A stretch of DNA of 64,000 nucleotides from Xanthomonas sp. Leaf131 (GCF_001423495.1 NZ_LMOG01000016.1:144392-208391); one strand, 5' to 3'. Shown: positions 45,703-58,333, numbered from the stretch's first letter. Notes: generated from the letters alone by a model not told the origin. Numbers and translations: made by a program.

Positions 45703-45764
45703 TCTGTTAGACCAGGGGTGTGCCGCCGCGCGGCGCATCGAACCTATTCGAGGGAGACATCAAG

Positions 45765-46898
45765 ATGAAGCCGAAATTTTCAACGGCGGCCGCCGCGTCG
45801 CTGTTTGTCGGGTCGTTGCTGGTCGTTGGCGTTGCCTGCGCCGATCCTGCACTGGAAGCTGCAACCACCGGTTGGGCAACACAGAACGGTGGCACCAAAG
45901 GTGGGTCCAAAGCCGCTGCCGCCAACATCTATACCGTCAAGAATGCCGCCGAATTGAAGAACGCGCTGAAGGCCAGTGTCGGGAGCAATGGGCGCATCAT
46001 CAAGATTAGCGGCATCATCGATATCAGCGAAGGCAAGCCGTACACCAAGACCTCGGACATGAAGACGCGTGCGCGTCTGGACGTTCCGACCAAGACCACG
46101 CTGATCGGTATCACCAGCAACGCAGAAATTCGCGAAGGCTATTTCTACGTCAAGGCCAACGACGTCATCATTCGCAATCTCACCATCGAAAATCCGTGGG
46201 ATCCGGAGCCGGTGTGGGATCCGGACGATGGTAGCGCCGGTAACTGGAATGCCGAATACGATGGCCTGACCGTGGAAGGTGCCACCAACGTGTGGGTGGA
46301 CCATGTCACCTTCACCGATGGTCGCCGCACCGATGATCAGAACGGCACCGCCAACGGCCGCCCCAAGCAGCACCACGATGGCGCGCTTGACATCAAGAGA
46401 GGTGCCAACTTCGTCACCGTCTCGTATTCGGCGTTCAAGTCGCACGAGAAGAACGGCCTGATCGGCTCCAGCGACAGCCATTCGAGCCTGGACAGCGGCA
46501 AGCTCAAGGTGACCATCCACAACACCTTGTTCGAGAACATCTCCGCGCGTGCACCACGTGTGCGGTTCGGCCAGGTGCATCTGTACAACAACTATCACGT
46601 GGGCAGCACCAGCAATAAGGTCAATCCGTTCTCGCACGCACACGGCGTGGGCAAGGAGTCGAAGATCTTCTCCGAGCGCAATGTGTTCGACATCAGCGGC
46701 GTGAGCAGTTGCGACAAGATCGCGGCCGATTACGGCGGCAGCGTGTATCGCGATCAGGGCTCGCTGCTCAACGGCAAGGCACTGTCGTGCTCGTGGAATA
46801 CCAACATCGGTTGGACACCGCCGTATACCTACAGCCTGTTGTCGGCTGACAAGGTCGCTGCAGACGTCAAGGCAAAAGCCGGCGCCGGAAAGCTGTAA
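45765..46898 (+). CDS. Secreted pectate lyase, family PL1 (first of three)
   Basis: This 377-residue enzyme cleaves polygalacturonate by beta-elimination and helps break plant cell walls. A signal peptide (cleavage near VACA-DPA) sends it to the type II secretion path. PL1 marks are [12 protein letters not shown], the calcium-site acidic residues in DGALDIK, and the catalytic Arg block [20 protein letters not shown] chose the ATG at 45765 because GAGGGAG lies ten bases upstream and the signal peptide begins there. It is very close to the next gene, indicating recent duplication. Confidence 0.95.
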   Translation: MKPKFSTAAAASLFVGSLLVVGVACADPALEAATTGWATQNGGTKGGSKAAAANIYTVKNAAELKNALKASVGSNGRIIKISGIIDISEGKPYTKTSDMKTRARLDVPTKTTLIGITSNAEIREGYFYVKANDVIIRNLTIENPWDPEPVWDPDDGSAGNWNAEYDGLTVEGATNVWVDHVTFTDGRRTDDQNGTANGRPKQHHDGALDIKRGANFVTVSYSAFKSHEKNGLIGSSDSHSSLDSGKLKVTIHNTLFENISARAPRVRFGQVHLYNNYHVGSTSNKVNPFSHAHGVGKESKIFSERNVFDISGVSSCDKIAADYGGSVYRDQGSLLNGKALSCSWNTNIGWTPPYTYSLLSADKVAADVKAKAGAGKL

Positions 46899-46917
46899 GC
46901 GTTACCAACGCGACATC

Positions 46918-46949
46918 GCATGCAGCGCCTGCAAAACGGGCGCTGCATG
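46918..46949 (+). terminator. Hairpin after the first pectate lyase gene
   Basis: An 11-bp stem (CATGCAGCGCC / GGCGCTGCATG) with a 9-base loop follows the stop codon by 20 bases. There is no T-run, so termination may be partial or the hairpin may protect the mRNA end. Confidence 0.5.
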
Positions 46950-47148
46950 TGCGTGTGTGCGATGCATGCGGAATGCATGCACACAACAAAATAATTTTCA
47001 AAAATAGACTATTCAATAGTTTTCATAAGCATTAGGATCGAGTCGCGATCGCTAGGGGACTGGCCTTGATGGCCTGGGCGATTGCACCGGGGAGCGCGTC
47101 GTCTCATGCGGCGCGCCATGCGTCACTCATTCAAGAGAATTCATCACC

Positions 47149-48291
47149 ATGTCGAAAGCATCGACAGTCGTTGGTCGTACCGTTGTGGGCGTCGTTCTGG
47201 GCGCTGCGTTGTTGTCCCCCGCAGCGCACGCTGCAGATCCTTCGTTGGAGGTGGCCACCACCGGCTGGGCAACCCAAAACGGCGGGACCAAAGGCGGCTC
47301 CAAAGCGGCGGCTGCGGATATCTATACCGTCAGCACTGCAGCGCAGTTGAAGGCTGCGTTGAAAGCCAAGGCCGGCAGCAATGGCCGCATCATCAAGGTC
47401 AAGGGTGTCATCGATATCAGCGAAGGCAAGGCCTACAGCAAGACCTCGGACATGAAGAGCCGTGCGCGGTTGGACATCCCGACCAAGACCACATTGATTG
47501 GCATTGGCACCAATGCAGAAATCCGCGAGGGCTATTTCTACGTCAAGGCCAACGACGTCATCGTGCGCAATCTCACCATCGAAAATCCGTGGGATCCGGA
47601 GCCGAAGTGGGATGCCGACGACGGCGACAACGGCAACTGGAATTCCGAATACGACGGCTTGACCGTGGAAGGTGCGACCAACGTGTGGGTTGACCATGTC
47701 ACCTTCACCGATGGTCGCCGTACCGACGATCAGAACGGTACCGCCAACGGCCGCCCGAAACAGCACCACGACGGTGCGATGGACGTCAAGAAAGGCGCCA
47801 ACTTCGTCACGATCTCGTACTCGGCATTCAAGTCGCACGAGAAGAACAGCCTGATCGGTTCCAGCGACAGCGCCTCCAGCACCGACAGCGGCAAGCTCAA
47901 GGTGACCATCCACAACACCTTGTTCGAGAACATCTCCGCACGCGCGCCGCGGGTGCGGTTCGGCCAGGTGCATCTGTACAACAACTACCACGTCGGCAGC
48001 ACCAGCAATAAGGTGTATCCGTTCTCGCACGCGCACGGCGTGGGCAAGGAGTCGAAGATCTTCTCGGAGAACAATGCGTTCGACATCAGTGGCGTCAGCA
48101 GCTGCGACAAGATCGCCGGCGATTACAAGGGCAGCGTGTATCGCGACCAGGGTTCGCTGATCAACGGCAAGGCACTGAGCTGCTCGTGGAACAGCAACAT
48201 CGGCTGGAAGCCGCCGTACACCTACAACCTGCTGACTGCCAACAAGGTGGCTGCAGACGTCAAGGCAAAGGCGGGTGCAGGCAAGCTATAA
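47149..48291 (+). CDS. Secreted pectate lyase, family PL1 (second of three)
   Basis: This 380-residue protein has a signal peptide ending [11 protein letters not shown] and all PL1 motifs of the first copy: [19 protein letters not shown] and [16 protein letters not shown]. The mature parts of copies 1 and 2 are nearly collinear; a 56-bp stretch (46491-46546 and 47884-47939) is identical. The signal peptides and upstream regions differ, so the two are probably expressed differently. An AT-rich block with the symmetry ACTATT-C-AATAGT (47008-47020) lies about 130 bp before the ATG. Confidence 0.95.
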   Translation: MSKASTVVGRTVVGVVLGAALLSPAAHAADPSLEVATTGWATQNGGTKGGSKAAAADIYTVSTAAQLKAALKAKAGSNGRIIKVKGVIDISEGKAYSKTSDMKSRARLDIPTKTTLIGIGTNAEIREGYFYVKANDVIVRNLTIENPWDPEPKWDADDGDNGNWNSEYDGLTVEGATNVWVDHVTFTDGRRTDDQNGTANGRPKQHHDGAMDVKKGANFVTISYSAFKSHEKNSLIGSSDSASSTDSGKLKVTIHNTLFENISARAPRVRFGQVHLYNNYHVGSTSNKVYPFSHAHGVGKESKIFSENNAFDISGVSSCDKIAGDYKGSVYRDQGSLINGKALSCSWNSNIGWKPPYTYNLLTANKVAADVKAKAGAGKL

Positions 48292-48341
48292 CTCATATGC
48301 GATAGGCAACGTTGCGATGGCTGCAGCGTTGCACGATCTCC

Positions 48342-48371
48342 CACAACGCCCGCAGCGATGCGGGCGTTGTG
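48342..48371 (+). terminator. Hairpin after the second pectate lyase gene
   Basis: A perfect 13-bp stem (CACAACGCCCGCA / TGCGGGCGTTGTG) with loop GCGA lies 50 bp after the stop. It is followed by CGTTTGCG, so it is a likely but imperfect terminator. Confidence 0.6.
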
Positions 48372-48664
48372 CGTTTGCGCGATGTCCTCATCGATGTCTC
48401 GATGTCCCGCGACATCTGCTGTATCTGCACTGCAATGAGTGTGCGGAGCATCACTTCGCGACGGTTCGCTATGCAGCAGAACGCAAGATCCATGTAATCA
48501 ATCTCTGAATAGTCGGTTGTGGTTGAGTTTGGTTTGGTAGATTGCGCCCGCCATCGCGATGACGCACAACGACACGCTTATCTCGATGGTCAGCGTGTCT
48601 GCCGTAGCCGCACTGCAACGGTGCTGTCGGCAGACATCTTTTTTGCATGATTGATGGGGACAAC

Positions 48665-49816
48665 ATGAAGATCGAATCGAGCAAGTGTCTTGCGCGAGGT
48701 GGGATGCTGCGCGCTGCAATATGCGTGTGCATGGGATTTGCCAGCGTGGCGGCGCACGCCGACCCTGCACGTGAAGCAGCGAAGACGGGTTGGGCAACAC
48801 AGAATGGCGGCACACGTGGCGGCAGCGCCGCTGCAATTGCCGACACGTTCGTGGTCAACGATGCACGCTCGCTCAAGGCAGCCTTGAAGGCCAGCGTCGG
48901 TGCAGGTGGACGGCTGATCTATGTGCAGGGCGTGATCGATCCGAGCGAAGGCGTGGCGTACACCAGCAAGGCCGATATGAAGCTGCGCGCGCGGCTGGAT
49001 ATTCCGGCCAAGACCAGCATCATTGGTGTCGGTGCGGATGCGTGGATCATTGAAGGCTATCTGCTGGTGAAGGGCAGCGATGTCATCATCCGCAACCTCA
49101 ATATCGAAAATCCGTGGGATCCGGAGCCGCTGTGGGATCCGACCGATGGCAAGCTGGGCAACTGGAATTCGGAGTTCGATGGACTGACCGTCGACGGTGC
49201 CAGCAACGTGTGGCTCGACCACCTGGTGTTCACCGACGGACGCCGTCTGGACGACCGTAACGAAGTCGCCAACGGTCGCCACGTGCAGCATCACGACGGC
49301 GCGTTGGACGTCAAGAACGGTGCGAACTACGTGACCATCTCGCATACGTTCTTCGATCACCATGAGAAGAACACCTTGATCGGTTCCACCGACAAGCCCG
49401 ATCGTGGCGATGTCGGCAAGTTGAAGGTCACCATCCACGATTCGTTGTTCAACGCGGTGGCCGCACGCGGCCCGCGGGTACGCTATGGGCAGGTGCATCT
49501 GTTCAACAATCTGCACCTGGGCGACAAGGCCGATGCGGATTATCCGTTCAACTACGCGCATGGCGTGGCGATTCAGTCGGCGGTGGTGTCGGAAAACAAC
49601 GACTTTCAGATCGGCGGTGCGTCGGGATGTAAAGACGTGGTGCAGGACATCGGTGGCGGCAAGTACCGCGACCGCGGTTCGCTGCTCAATGGGACCCCGC
49701 TGATATGTAAGCTCGACAGCACGATCGGTTGGACGCCGCCGTATAGCTACGGCCTGCTGCCGATCCAGAATGTGGCTGCATCTGTGTTGGCCGATGTGGG
49801 CACGGGCCACCTGTGA
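48665..49816 (+). CDS. Secreted pectate lyase, family PL1 (third, diverged copy)
   Basis: This 383-residue protein has a signal peptide ending SVAAHA-DPA and the PL1 motifs WLDHLVFTDGRR, DGALDVK and ARGPRVRYGQVHLFNN. It is clearly more distant from the other two copies, with changes throughout the loops around the cleft (for example HTFFDHHEKN against [10 protein letters not shown]), so it is an older paralog that may prefer another pectin. The ATG at 48665 follows GGGGA; an ATG at 48647 is possible but would precede the signal peptide by six residues. Confidence 0.94.
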   Translation: MKIESSKCLARGGMLRAAICVCMGFASVAAHADPAREAAKTGWATQNGGTRGGSAAAIADTFVVNDARSLKAALKASVGAGGRLIYVQGVIDPSEGVAYTSKADMKLRARLDIPAKTSIIGVGADAWIIEGYLLVKGSDVIIRNLNIENPWDPEPLWDPTDGKLGNWNSEFDGLTVDGASNVWLDHLVFTDGRRLDDRNEVANGRHVQHHDGALDVKNGANYVTISHTFFDHHEKNTLIGSTDKPDRGDVGKLKVTIHDSLFNAVAARGPRVRYGQVHLFNNLHLGDKADADYPFNYAHGVAIQSAVVSENNDFQIGGASGCKDVVQDIGGGKYRDRGSLLNGTPLICKLDSTIGWTPPYSYGLLPIQNVAASVLADVGTGHL

Positions 49817-49941
49817 GGTGAGTGCATCGGGTGTGATTGTGCGGCAATGGGTGTTGGTTGCCGTTGTGATCACTGATCATTGGTCCCGATGCCTAAGCGA
49901 TCAGTGCTGCGTGTTGTGCAGTGTCTTGTCTGGTGTAGATC

Positions 49942-49975
49942 GCACTGACCGCATGCGGGTGCTTGCGGTCAGTGC
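49942..49975 (+). terminator. Hairpin after the third pectate lyase gene
   Basis: A perfect 12-bp stem (GCACTGACCGCA / TGCGGTCAGTGC) with a 10-base loop. No T-run follows, and it is 125 bp from the stop, so its role as terminator is uncertain. Confidence 0.45.
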
Positions 49976-50140
49976 AAGCGCTGCGCGGTCATGCCGCGCC
50001 GCGTTTGCGTTATGCAGCGCGGCGAACAGCGAGTGTGGATACGTCTGTATGCGTTGCTTGTAGGACCGCGCGCACGTGCGGGTGGTGCACTTGGTGGTGC
50101 TCAGTTACAGAGGGATAGGGCTGCGACTTCGCTGCAGGGC

Positions 50141-50285
50141 CCTTGCCCGCCCACCATCGCAGGACACGCCGCAAGTACGTCCCTGTAGGCTCTTACGCGG
50201 CATCCATGCCGCGTAAGGTCCCGCGACGGTGGGCGGGCAAGGACCCGTGAGGAATATCGGTGTGCATATTTTTCAAAAGAGGCTC
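50141..50285 (+). repeat. Dispersed palindromic repeat, copy B
   Basis: The core 50141-50242 has terminal arms CCTTGCCCGCCCACC and GGTGGGCGGGCAAGG that are complementary, and the central palindrome ACGCGGCATCCATGCCGCGT. It is almost identical to copy A at 34793-34887 in the opposite direction. The whole core could fold into one long imperfect hairpin. Confidence 0.8.
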
Positions 50286-50530
50286 AGGCCATCCCAAACT
50301 GAGTGTCCACGCGCTGGACGGGGCGATGGCTGCCGACCAGCGGCCGGCAGCGCGGTGCCCGGCCTCCGGAGCGGCCAGCGCCACTGCAACAACACAGTTG
50401 CTCCAGGGATGGATTCATGACGTTTCTCGCAAGTAGTGAGGGCATCGTGCCCTCGACTACTCAGGTTTGCGGCCAGGGCAGTTACCAGTTCATATTGCTA
50501 GCAGGTCAATCGGGCCTTGTGTAAATAGTC

Positions 50531-52201
50531 TCACCCACGCACAGGTGCATCGCCCGCCACGTAGTAGTCGGCTGTGCTGCGCGGCAATGGCGTGCGACCA
50601 CGCATGCGGTCGGCGATTTTTTCGGCGATCATGATGGTGGTGGCGTTGAGGTTGCCGGTGATGATGCGCGGCATGATCGAGGCGTCGATCACGCGCAAAC
50701 CTTCCATGCCGTGTACACGGCCCTGTCCATCGACCACCGCCATGTCATCGGTGCCCATCGCGCAGGAGCACGATGGGTGATAGGCGGTTTCTGCACGTGA
50801 GCGGACGAAGGCGTCGAGTTCGGCATCGGTCTTGCAGTCCGCGCTCGGGCTGATCTCGCGGCCGCGGTAAGCGTCGAGTGCGGGCTGGGCGATGATCTCG
50901 CGGGTGATGCGAATCGCATCGCGAAATTCCTGCCAATCCTGATCGGTGGATTGGTAGTTGAACAGGATCGACGGATGCTGGCGCGGGTCGCGCGACTTGG
51001 CGTGCACGCGTCCACGACTAGGTGTACGCATCGAGCCCACGTGCGCCTGAAAACCGTGTTCCTTCACCGCATTGCTGCCGTTGTAATTGATCGCGACAGG
51101 GAGGAAGTGGTACTGGATGTTTGGCCAGTCGAACTCATCGCGCGTGCGGATGAAGCCGCCGGCCTCGAATTGATTGCTGGCGCCGGTGCCGGTGCCGGCG
51201 AACAACCACTCTGCGCCGATCGCCGGCTGGTTCCACCACTGCAAGGCCGGATAGAGCGATACCGGCTTGGTGCAGGCGTACTGGATGTACACCTCCAGAT
51301 GATCCTGCAGGTTCTGGCCAACACCCGGTAGGTCGTGCACCAGTTGCACGTCCAACGCACGCAACAGGTCTGGCGCGCCCACGCCGGAGCGCTGCAGCAG
51401 CTGCGGCGACGCAATCGCGCCTGCACACACCAGTACCTCGCGGCGTGCATGCGCGTCGATGCCTTCGCTGCTGTTGCCGGCCAGATAATGCACGCCAATG
51501 GCGCGCTTGCCCGCAAACAAAATGCGATCGGTGGTGGCGTGCGTGACGATATGCAGGCCATCGCGTGGACGCGCCATATCCAGATAGCCGCGCGCCGTGC
51601 TTGCGCGCCGGCCCTGCGGTGTCACGGTGCGGTCCATCGGCCCGAAACCTTCCTGCTGGTAGCCATTGAGATCGTCGGTGCGCGGATAACCCGCCTGCAC
51701 ACCCGCATCGACCATGGCATGGAACAGCACGTTGTTGTCGTTCTTCGGTGTGGCCACGCTGACCGGGCCTTCGCCGCCGTGATAGTCGTTGGCGCCGATG
51801 TCACGCGTCTCTGCCTTGCGGAAATACGGCAGCACATCGCGGTAGCTCCAGTCTTCCAGGCCCGGACGCTTGGCCCAATGATCGAAATCCAGCGCGTTGC
51901 CGCGGATGTAGCACATGCCGTTGATCAACGACGACCCGCCCAGCCCTTTGCCGCGGCCACACTCCATGCGCCGGTTGTCCATATGCGGCTCAGGCTCGGT
52001 CTCGTAGGCCCAGTTGTAGCGGCGTCCCTGCAGCGGGAAGGCGAGTGCGGCCGGCATCTGAGTACGGAAATCCAGCCGATAATCCGGCCCACCTGCTTCC
52101 AGCAGCAACACGGTAACGCCCGGGTCTTCGGTCAGGCGCGCGGCCAGCACGTTACCTGCCGAACCGGCGCCGATGATGATGTAGTCGTACTCGCGTTGCA
52201 T
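50531..52201 (-). CDS. betA: Choline dehydrogenase
   Basis: This 556-residue GMC-family flavoprotein oxidises choline to betaine aldehyde and onward to glycine betaine. It has FAD motif [18 protein letters not shown], the GMC stretch [15 protein letters not shown], and the C-terminal catalytic region [13 protein letters not shown] and [20 protein letters not shown]. It is the last gene of betT-betB-betA, 158 bp after betB. Confidence 0.95.
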   Translation of the reverse strand: MQREYDYIIIGAGSAGNVLAARLTEDPGVTVLLLEAGGPDYRLDFRTQMPAALAFPLQGRRYNWAYETEPEPHMDNRRMECGRGKGLGGSSLINGMCYIRGNALDFDHWAKRPGLEDWSYRDVLPYFRKAETRDIGANDYHGGEGPVSVATPKNDNNVLFHAMVDAGVQAGYPRTDDLNGYQQEGFGPMDRTVTPQGRRASTARGYLDMARPRDGLHIVTHATTDRILFAGKRAIGVHYLAGNSSEGIDAHARREVLVCAGAIASPQLLQRSGVGAPDLLRALDVQLVHDLPGVGQNLQDHLEVYIQYACTKPVSLYPALQWWNQPAIGAEWLFAGTGTGASNQFEAGGFIRTRDEFDWPNIQYHFLPVAINYNGSNAVKEHGFQAHVGSMRTPSRGRVHAKSRDPRQHPSILFNYQSTDQDWQEFRDAIRITREIIAQPALDAYRGREISPSADCKTDAELDAFVRSRAETAYHPSCSCAMGTDDMAVVDGQGRVHGMEGLRVIDASIMPRIITGNLNATTIMIAEKIADRMRGRTPLPRSTADYYVAGDAPVRG

Positions 52202-52359
52202 GGTGTTCTCCTGTTGCGTTGCCGACTTGAAGCGGCTTTCAAAACGATTGCGCAGTGGGTCATTGATGCCTGCACTCGACGCGGCAGCGCTACCCGCACC
52301 CTGCGCCTACTGCACGCCGCCGATATCACGGGGACGGTTTGCCCGTTGTTTTCAGCTAC

Positions 52360-53832
<1,473 letters not shown>

Positions 53833-53872
53833 GACAAACCTCCTGTGGGGCGCACGCGGCAGCGGCGGCACC

Positions 53873-55852
53873 TCAGCGCGTGAGATGCAGAAACTGCAGG
53901 TGACGCTCGTATTGATCGATGATGTCGTTGATGATCTGTTCGCGGCTGTAACCGACCAGGTCGTAATCCTGGCTGCCTTCGTACAGATACACTTCGGCGC
54001 GGTAATAGCGCTGGTTGCGCAGGCGCTGGGCGGCGAACGAGGGCGTGAGGTAACCGCGCATCACCACCTGGTAGCGGAAGCCTTGCTGCTCGCCGTGATC
54101 GACGCTGATTTCCATATCGTTGTCGTCGAGCCGGCTGCTGACCTGCCAGCCTTCTTCCTGCAGCTGTGCGGTCACTGCTTCGATCGCCGGCCGCACCTGA
54201 TCGTGCATAAAGCGATACACCTCATCGCGCGCCGGGAAATGCATCGCCTGGCCCAGGCGCTGACGCCAGCCGCGGTGATGCCGGGATTGCCCGATCAACG
54301 GGCTGGGGCTGTAGAGCTGCGCGCGCTTGCGCTGCGATTCTTCGCTGAGCGCGCGCGACAAGCCCCACGCCATCAGTAGCAATACTGCAGAGAACGGCAG
54401 CGAGGCCAGCACCACGGCCGATTTCAGTGCGTCCATGCTCCCGGCCAGCAGCAGGCCGGCGGTAACCACGGCGGTGAGCACGCCCCAGAACACGCGCAGC
54501 CAGCGCGGGCCATCGTCGTGCGGCTCGCCACCATGCGAGGACAGCGTGGACAACACCACCGTGCCGGAATCGGCGGAGGTGACGAAGAACACGAAGCTGA
54601 CCGCCACCGTCACCGTGATCACCGCGCGGCTCCACGGATAGCTCTGCAGCAGCGAGTACAGCACCGTCTGCGGCGCATCGATGGCCTGTTGCGCCAGCGC
54701 GCCCTGGCCGTGATGCAGTAATTGATCCAGCGCGCTGTTGCCGAAGATCGACAACCACGCCAGGGTGAAGCCGAGCGGGATCAGCAACACTCCGAGCACG
54801 AATTCGCGAATGGTGCGGCCGCGCGAAATACGCGCAATGAACAGGCCAACGAACGGTGCCCAACCGATCCACCAAGCCCAGTAGAACACCGTCCAATTGC
54901 CCAGCCAGTCGCTGCGGCCACCATAGGCATACACATCGAAACTCTTGTTGACCACACTGCCCAGGTAGTCGCCCAGGTTCTGTATCAGCGCATTGAGCAG
55001 ATACTGCGTGGGGCCGGCAAACAGCATGAACAGTAGCAGCGCGATCGCCAGCAACATGTTGATGTCCGACATCCAGCGCACGCCTTTTTCCACGCCGGAG
55101 ACCGCGACCAGAATGGCCGCGCCCATCATCGCCACGATCAGCGCCACCTGCACCCAATGCGCGTGCGGCACCTCCATCAAGGTGCTCAGCCCGGCATTGA
55201 GATGCAGCACGCCAAAGCCCATGTCCGCACCGATACCAAATACCGTTGCCACGATGCCCAGCGCATCCACCGTGTAACCGATCGGCCCGTTGATGCGCTT
55301 GCCGATCAGCGGATACAGCGCCGAGCGCAAGGCCAACGGCAGGTTGTGGCGAAACGCGAAGTAAGCCAGTGCCATCGCCGCGAGCGCGAACACGCCCCAG
55401 CCGTGCAGGCCCCAATGCAGAAACAGCAACTGCATGGCCTGCCTCGCAGAGGCTTCGCCGCTGCCGGTGCCGCCTTGTGGCGGTTGCAGATAATGGGTCA
55501 GCGGTTCGGAGACGCAGAAGAAGAACAGCGTGATGCTGATGCCTGCGGCGAACAGCATGCCGGCCCAGGAGAGATAGCTGAATTCCGGTTCGTCGTGGTC
55601 GGCGCCGAGCTTGATGTTGCCGTAGCTGGACAAGGCCACGCCGAGCACGAACACCAGATACACCGTCATCGCCAGCAGGTAGTACCAGCCGACATTGCGC
55701 GAGGCCCAGGTCTGCGCATCCAGCAGCACGCGGCCTGCATCCAGCGGAAATAACGACACCAGCAACGCAAACGTACAGACCACCGTTGCCGCCAACACGA
55801 ACACCGGTCGCAAGGTGCGGACCGGTGAGGGTTGCGGCTCCAACGCACTCAT
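53873..55852 (-). CDS. betT: BCCT-family choline/betaine transporter
   Basis: This 659-residue secondary transporter has twelve predicted spans, the BCCT region [26 protein letters not shown] and a C-terminal hydrophilic domain of ~150 residues of the kind that senses osmotic stress in BetT. It brings choline in for conversion by BetB and BetA. The upstream gap of 136 bp probably holds the promoter. No betI repressor gene lies in the cluster, unlike many betIBA operons. Confidence 0.93.
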   Translation of the reverse strand: MSALEPQPSPVRTLRPVFVLAATVVCTFALLVSLFPLDAGRVLLDAQTWASRNVGWYYLLAMTVYLVFVLGVALSSYGNIKLGADHDEPEFSYLSWAGMLFAAGISITLFFFCVSEPLTHYLQPPQGGTGSGEASARQAMQLLFLHWGLHGWGVFALAAMALAYFAFRHNLPLALRSALYPLIGKRINGPIGYTVDALGIVATVFGIGADMGFGVLHLNAGLSTLMEVPHAHWVQVALIVAMMGAAILVAVSGVEKGVRWMSDINMLLAIALLLFMLFAGPTQYLLNALIQNLGDYLGSVVNKSFDVYAYGGRSDWLGNWTVFYWAWWIGWAPFVGLFIARISRGRTIREFVLGVLLIPLGFTLAWLSIFGNSALDQLLHHGQGALAQQAIDAPQTVLYSLLQSYPWSRAVITVTVAVSFVFFVTSADSGTVVLSTLSSHGGEPHDDGPRWLRVFWGVLTAVVTAGLLLAGSMDALKSAVVLASLPFSAVLLLMAWGLSRALSEESQRKRAQLYSPSPLIGQSRHHRGWRQRLGQAMHFPARDEVYRFMHDQVRPAIEAVTAQLQEEGWQVSSRLDDNDMEISVDHGEQQGFRYQVVMRGYLTPSFAAQRLRNQRYYRAEVYLYEGSQDYDLVGYSREQIINDIIDQYERHLQFLHLTR

Positions 55853-55988
55853 ACCGGCGCACTCATATGAGGCGTGTCACGTGCTGTGCTCCCAACGAAA
55901 ATCTGCCTGCGTTATCGCACAGGCGGTGTCGAGGGGGTGTCTTCGGTCGAGTTCGCCAATGCGAACCCATAGCCACTTTTCGCGATTT

Positions 55989-56756
55989 TTAACGCAACAA
56001 CTGCGATGGCACGCGGATATCCATGCCAACGGCAAGATGATCGGAAAACGCGGCGGGAATCGCCTCGGTGTGTTCGATCACCAGACTGTCGCTGACCAGG
56101 ATGTGGTCGATCGCGCGGTCCGGACGCCAGCTCGGGAAGGTGTGCACTTCGCAGCTCGGTGGCTGCAATCGCGTATGCCGATATAGCGCCTGCATCTCCG
56201 GCCGGTCGGCCATGCAGTTGAAATCGCCCATCAACATCGCGTTGGGATGGTCGGACAGCAACTCGGCAATAAAGGCCAGTTGCGCCATGCGTGAATTGGC
56301 GCCCAGCGACAGATGTGCCACCGCCACCGCCAACCCATCGCGCCCTTGCCCGAACTTGGCCAGCAGGATGCCGCGCCCGCCGATCCGGCCGGGCAGGGCG
56401 TGGTCCTGCACTTCCAGCGGTTCCAGCTTGCTCAGCAGGCCATTGGCGCTGGAGGCCACCCCGCCCATGCGGCGGTTGGGTTGATGGCTCCAGTAATCGA
56501 AGCCGGCGCGCTCGGCCAGGTAGTGGGTCTGGTTGGTGAAGCCCGAGCGCAGGCTGCCCGGGTCGGCCTCCTGCAAGCCCACGATGTCGCGTTCGCCTGC
56601 CAGCTTGGCAATGCTGTCCAGGCTGGTGCGCTTGGCGCCCAACGGCAGCGCGTGCGACCAGCTGCGCGTGACGTAGTCGCTGTAACGGCGGGTGCTGGAG
56701 CCGGCCTGGATATTGGCGGTCAGCACCCGCAGGGTGCGCGAATCCGGAGCGTTCAC
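55989..56756 (-). CDS. Endonuclease/exonuclease/phosphatase family protein
   Basis: This 255-residue EEP-fold hydrolase has the metal and catalytic motifs VLTANIQAG, VGLQEAD, MLMGDFNCMADRP, DRAIDHILVS and FSDHLAVGM. Proteins of this type cut phosphodiesters in nucleic acids or lipids; which applies cannot be told. No signal peptide is seen. It begins 19 bp after the first DsbA-like gene and is likely cotranscribed with it. Confidence 0.88.
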   Translation of the reverse strand: MNAPDSRTLRVLTANIQAGSSTRRYSDYVTRSWSHALPLGAKRTSLDSIAKLAGERDIVGLQEADPGSLRSGFTNQTHYLAERAGFDYWSHQPNRRMGGVASSANGLLSKLEPLEVQDHALPGRIGGRGILLAKFGQGRDGLAVAVAHLSLGANSRMAQLAFIAELLSDHPNAMLMGDFNCMADRPEMQALYRHTRLQPPSCEVHTFPSWRPDRAIDHILVSDSLVIEHTEAIPAAFSDHLAVGMDIRVPSQLLR

Positions 56757-56775
56757 TGGATGGCGATCGCTTGGA

Positions 56776-57591
56776 TCACTTGGCCAGCGTGGCGCGTTCG
56801 CGCGCGATCAGGTGATCGGCGATACGCAGCATGTCCGGGAAGCTCTGGCCCTTGACCAAATACTTGCCGTTGACGATCAGCGACGGCGTGCCGGTGAGCT
56901 TGCTACGGGAGGCGAACTGCTTGGCGCGGTTGGTCTTGGCCGAGACGCCGAAGCTGCTCATGGTGTCGATGAAGGTCTTCTGGTCCACGCCGTACTTGGC
57001 GTAGAACGCGGCGATATCCTGCACCGAATCCTTGCCGCGCTCGCCCTTGAGGGTCTGCTCGGTATGGATGGCCTTGTACAGCGCTTCGTGGGTCTTTTCC
57101 TGCACGCCCAGCGTTTCGGCGGCATAGAAGGCGCGGCCGTAGTCGTCCCACGGGCCGCCGAACATCGCCGGCACGTAGACGAAATGCACGTCCGAAGGCA
57201 GCCCGGCCTTCCACGGCCCGATCAGCGGCTGGAATGCGTTGCAGGCCGGGCAGACATAGCCGAACACCTCGGCCACTTCGATCTTGCCGGCGGCCTGCTG
57301 ATACGGCTGGCCGCCTTCGATATCCAGATAGTCGGTGCCGGCGACCGGCTCGGGGCCGTTGGGTGCGCGCGGGGCGGCGCTGGGCGCGGCGGCCGGTGGC
57401 TTGCTGGCGGTTTCGCCAACGGCTGGCGGTGCAGCGGGGTCTGCGGCCGGAGCGGCAGCGGCCGGCGCAGTCGCGGTTTCAGCCGCCGGCGTGGCAGCGG
57501 CAGGTGCGGTGTCGGACGAACCGTCCTGGGCCTTGCAGGCGACCAGGATCGGCAGCAGCGCCATCAGCGTCAGGGCGAAGCGGGTCTTCAT
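56776..57591 (-). CDS. DsbA-like thiol:disulfide lipoprotein with CPAC active site
   Basis: This 271-residue protein has a lipoprotein signal (ILVAC, Cys near residue 19) and a long Ala/Pro linker (~25-85). The DsbA fold starts at ~90 with DYLDIEGGQPY, active site GYVCPACNAF, and the cis-Pro loop LTGTPSLIVNGKYLV. DsbA introduces disulfides in secreted proteins such as the pectate lyases and other type II cargo. CPAC differs from the common CPHC and should change the redox potential. The ATG at 57591 is chosen for the signal peptide. Confidence 0.9.
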   Translation of the reverse strand: MKTRFALTLMALLPILVACKAQDGSSDTAPAAATPAAETATAPAAAAPAADPAAPPAVGETASKPPAAAPSAAPRAPNGPEPVAGTDYLDIEGGQPYQQAAGKIEVAEVFGYVCPACNAFQPLIGPWKAGLPSDVHFVYVPAMFGGPWDDYGRAFYAAETLGVQEKTHEALYKAIHTEQTLKGERGKDSVQDIAAFYAKYGVDQKTFIDTMSSFGVSAKTNRAKQFASRSKLTGTPSLIVNGKYLVKGQSFPDMLRIADHLIARERATLAK

Positions 57592-57682
57592 CGGATTGGA
57601 TCTCCAGCGTGGGGCGAGGAAAGGGCCGGACGGCCGCGGGGCGCATGATGCCACGGGCGGCCGTCGGTGGCGGTTACGCGGT

Positions 57683-58333
57683 TCAGCGCTTGGCAGGCGC
57701 AGCGTGCTCGCGGGCGATCAGATAGTCGGCCACGCGCAGCATGTCCGGGTAATTGCGCGCGCCGATCAGATAGCGCCCGTTGATGATGATGGCCGGGGTG
57801 CCGGGGAGCTTGCTGCGCTTGGCGAAGTCGCGCGCGGCATCGAGCTTGGCGTCCACCGCCGCGCTCTTGTAGGTCTCGACGAAGCGCTGCTGCGGCACGC
57901 CGTAGTCGGCGTAGAACGCCGCTAGTTCTTCCGGTGCCACGTTCTGCGAGGGCACGCTCTGCTTTTCGTGGATCGCCTCGAACATGGCGCGATGGCTGCG
58001 CTTGGCCACGCCCAGGATGTCGGCGGCAAAGTAGGCACGCGCGAACGCATCCCAGAACCCGCCGAACGCCGCCGGCACCGGGGTGAAGCGCACATACGAC
58101 GGCTGCTTGGCCACCCAGGCCTCCAGGGTGGGTTCGAAGTGCGCGCAGTGCGGGCAGGTGTAACCGAACACCTCGGTCACTTCGACCTTGCCGGCCAGCG
58201 GCGCGTACGGCTGGCCGCCGTCGATCACGATGTAGTCGTCGCCTTCGACCGGCGGGGCGTTCTTGTCGGCAGCGCAGGCCGCCAGCGGCAGCAGGATCAA
58301 CAACAGCAGGGACAGACGGGAAAACAGCTTCAT
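57683..58333 (-). CDS. DsbA-like thiol:disulfide lipoprotein with CPHC active site
   Basis: This 216-residue protein has a signal with lipobox LPLAAC (Cys near residue 19), the canonical DsbA active site GYTCPHCAHF and the cis-Pro loop LPGTPAIIINGRYLI. It is a paralog of the next gene but lacks the long linker. The ATG at 58333 opens the signal peptide; the frame runs on upstream through a hairpin and was not used. It lies 91 bp before the second paralog. Confidence 0.92.
   Translation of the reverse strand: MKLFSRLSLLLLILLPLAACAADKNAPPVEGDDYIVIDGGQPYAPLAGKVEVTEVFGYTCPHCAHFEPTLEAWVAKQPSYVRFTPVPAAFGGFWDAFARAYFAADILGVAKRSHRAMFEAIHEKQSVPSQNVAPEELAAFYADYGVPQQRFVETYKSAAVDAKLDAARDFAKRSKLPGTPAIIINGRYLIGARNYPDMLRVADYLIAREHAAPAKR

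Larger units (their letters stand above)
49817..50530. other. Non-coding gap between pectate lyases and betA
   Basis: About 710 bp with no credible gene. It contains the hairpin at 49942-49975, repeat copy B (50141-50285), and a small palindrome GAGGGCA-TCG-TGCCCTC at 50438-50454; a similar GAGGGC...GTGCCCTC block occurs beside repeat copy C near 34.62 kb. Confidence 0.6.

Noticed and set aside
45600-48664. PIP box (TTCGC-N15-TTCGC) or Clp site (TGTGA-N6-TCACA) before the pectate lyase genes
   Set aside because: TTCGC and TGTGA words occur, but no pair has the right spacing or partner.
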